Positions 5,966 to 7,534 of a DNA stretch of 7,534 nt are shown one piece after another. Location: contig SKGJ01000323.1 in NCBI GenBank assembly GCA_007117525.1, positions 1-7,534 on the forward strand, in the 5' to 3' direction. A program made the translations under genes and the position numbers. A model generated the notes under the pieces. The model did no database searches, was not told where the DNA came from, and saw nothing but the letters and a program-made list of their open reading frames with translations. The stretch's first letter is position 1. Every line of letters begins with the position of its first letter. This DNA comes from Alkalimonas sp. GTDB taxonomy: Bacteria; Pseudomonadota; Gammaproteobacteria; Enterobacterales; Alteromonadaceae.

Positions 5966-7534
5966 TTAAGGGCGCTGCTGCTGCGCCTGACGCACCATCT
6001 CCAGCAAGAAGCCATACTCTTCAGCCACCTGCTCTTGACGGGCGAAGCGACCTGAGCGTCCGCCATGGCCGGCTTCCATGGTGGTACGGAACAAAATAGG
6101 CCGCTCGGAGGTATTGACCGTACGAAGCTTAGCCACCCACTTTGCCGGTTCGAAGTACTGCACCTGGGAATCATGAAAGCCTGTGGTAACGAACAATGCC
6201 GGATACGCCTGCTCCCGCACCTGATCGTAAGGTGAATACGACAACATGTAGTCGTAGTAGACTTTGTCGTTCGGGTTGCCCCACTCATCGTACTCATTGG
6301 TGGTGAGCGGTAGGCTTTCATCCAGCATCGTGGTCACTACATCGACAAAAGGCACATGCGAGACCAGGGCCAGGTATTTTTCCGGTGCCATATTGGCGAC
6401 GGCCCCCATCAGCAAACCACCGGCACTGCCGCCCATGCCAACCACAGTATCTGCTGCCGCATACTTGTGCTCAACCAGATAATCGGTGACGGCAATAAAA
6501 TCGGTAAAGGTATTTACTTTATTCAGCAGTTTTCCATCTTCGTACCAATGCCGCCCCATTTCCTGACCACCGCGGATATGGGCAATGGCGTAGACAAAGC
6601 CCCGATCAACCAACGACAGAATATTGGAACGGAAAAATGGGTCCATCGAAAAACCATAAGAACCATAAGCGTACTGGTACAACGGTGTCGAGCCATCACG
6701 CTCAAAGTCTTTGCGATACAACAGACTCACCGGTACCTTCACACCATCTTCGACCGGGACCCAGACCCGCTCAGTGCGGTACTGGCTTTGATCAAAGCCA
6801 CCCAACACCTCCTGCTGCTTCAATAAACGGCGCTCGCCAGTTTTCATATGCACTTCGTACACGCTGGAGGGTGTCGTGAGCGAGGTATAGGTATAGCGAA
6901 GCCATTGCTGGTTTTGTTCCGGGTTCACTGAAAACGCCATCACATAACTGGGTTCATCGGAGGCCAGAAACTGTTGCTTGCTCAGATCCTGCCAATCCAG
7001 CAAACGGATACGACGCAGACCATCACTGCGCTCATTGATCGCCAGGTAGTCTTCAAAGGCGATAAAGCTTTCAATAAAGACCTGTTCGTCGTGGGCGATC
7101 AATTCCTGCCAGTGGTCACGGTTGCCCAATTTCTCCTGGCCAACCGTCATAATACGATTGTTGCGTGCATCCCAATCGGTACTGATAATCCAGCGGCCTG
7201 CTATGTGATCGACCGAGTATTTAAAGTCCCGCTGTCTTGGCGCGACCAGTTGAAACTCGCCCTCAGGCTGAGATGCATCCAGCACATGGAACTCATTGGA
7301 CACCGTACTGTAAAGCCCAATGATCACAAAGTTTCTATCCCGGGTATTGCCAACGCCCATAAAAAAGCTGTTGTCGTGCTCCTGATACACCAAAGCGCGC
7401 TCAGCAACAGGCTTGCCCAGCTGATGCCGATAGACCTTGGTACTAAGAAGCGTCACGGGATCATTCTCCACCACAAACAGATGCTTGCTGTCGGCACTCC
7501 AGGCCAGTGAGGAAGATAAGCCCGTCATGCTGTC
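5966..7534 (-). CDS. ptrB: PtrB, oligopeptidase B (serine peptidase family S9A), 5' end missing
   Basis: Oligopeptidase B cleaves short peptides after Arg or Lys, especially dibasic sites. The frame is open to the right edge and gives 522 residues; compared with E. coli (686) about 160 N-terminal residues are missing, so the ATG at 7528-7526 is internal. The visible part is most of the beta-propeller followed by the complete alpha/beta-hydrolase domain. The catalytic triad is clear: Ser in GMGGSAGG (codon 6427-6425), Asp in FHDSQVQYFEPAKW (6172-6170), and His in AGHGGRSGRF (6067-6065). The residue spacings of 85 and 35 equal those of E. coli Ser532, Asp617 and His652. TTMLDESLPLTT and EWGNP are diagnostic for this family over prolyl oligopeptidase. 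Substrate-pocket acids differ from E. coli at two sites. It is convergent to ptsO and ends with TAA and its own terminator. Confidence 0.97.
   Translation of the reverse strand, partial: DSMTGLSSSLAWSADSKHLFVVENDPVTLLSTKVYRHQLGKPVAERALVYQEHDNSFFMGVGNTRDRNFVIIGLYSTVSNEFHVLDASQPEGEFQLVAPRQRDFKYSVDHIAGRWIISTDWDARNNRIMTVGQEKLGNRDHWQELIAHDEQVFIESFIAFEDYLAINERSDGLRRIRLLDWQDLSKQQFLASDEPSYVMAFSVNPEQNQQWLRYTYTSLTTPSSVYEVHMKTGERRLLKQQEVLGGFDQSQYRTERVWVPVEDGVKVPVSLLYRKDFERDGSTPLYQYAYGSYGFSMDPFFRSNILSLVDRGFVYAIAHIRGGQEMGRHWYEDGKLLNKVNTFTDFIAVTDYLVEHKYAAADTVVGMGGSAGGLLMGAVANMAPEKYLALVSHVPFVDVVTTMLDESLPLTTNEYDEWGNPNDKVYYDYMLSYSPYDQVREQAYPALFVTTGFHDSQVQYFEPAKWVAKLRTVNTSERPILFRTTMEAGHGGRSGRFARQEQVAEEYGFLLEMVRQAQQQRP

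Noticed and set aside
6652..6669. Tandem AACCATAAG AACCATAAG
   Set aside because: It reflects the repeated Tyr-Gly codons of the conserved YGSYG motif of oligopeptidase B on the minus strand.
6974..7510. 178-codon plus-strand open frame opposite ptrB, and a similar one at 6356-6826
   Set aside because: The minus-strand frame is a fully conserved oligopeptidase B; these are antisense shadows without family features or ribosome binding sites.

Overview
The window is a compact piece of gammaproteobacterial core genome. GC content is slightly above half by eye. Every protein has a clear Escherichia coli counterpart of similar length, and the gene order kdsD-kdsC-lptC-lptA-lptB-rpoN-hpf-ptsN-rapZ-ptsO is the classic 'rpoN operon' of Gammaproteobacteria. 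The sequences differ enough from E. coli (for example the C-terminus of RapZ) that the source is probably not an enteric bacterium. I cannot name a genus. No mobile element, CRISPR array, tRNA or rRNA gene is visible.

Layout, plus strand. Bases 1-99 are the last codons of kdsD (arabinose-5-phosphate isomerase), with an in-frame TAG as the very first codon of the window. kdsC (99-656), lptC (653-1207), lptA (1197-1715) and lptB (1712-2434) overlap one another by 4-11 bases, and kdsC overlaps the kdsD stop by one base. After a 47-base gap comes rpoN (2482-3975), then hpf (4001-4288) behind a strong ribosome binding site. ptsN (4294-4764) begins 5 bases after hpf, rapZ (4765-5628) abuts ptsN, and ptsO (5612-5887) overlaps rapZ by 17 bases. 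A 78-base convergent gap holds a minus-strand terminator. ptrB (oligopeptidase B) then runs leftward from the right edge; it is cut there and lacks about 160 N-terminal residues.

How the genes work together. KdsD and KdsC make Kdo for the lipopolysaccharide inner core. LptB (ATPase), LptC (inner-membrane tether) and LptA (periplasmic bridge) export finished lipopolysaccharide. The second half is regulatory: RpoN is sigma-54, HPF hibernates ribosomes, PtsN and PtsO (NPr) are the output and phosphocarrier proteins of the nitrogen-related PTS, and RapZ controls amino-sugar supply for the envelope in E. coli. PtrB is a separate, convergently transcribed peptidase gene.

No undescribed multi-gene system is present. 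The strongest unexplained signals are RNA-level. A perfect 10-bp hairpin followed by T5, resembling an intrinsic terminator, lies inside the first 20 codons of ptsN. A second perfect 9-bp hairpin lies at the 3' end of ptsN just before the rapZ ribosome binding site. ptsN is thus bracketed by two hairpins that its protein sequence does not require. Weaker points are the TAG in the kdsD tail, a sigma-54-like element inside the end of rpoN upstream of hpf, and substitutions at likely specificity residues of oligopeptidase B.
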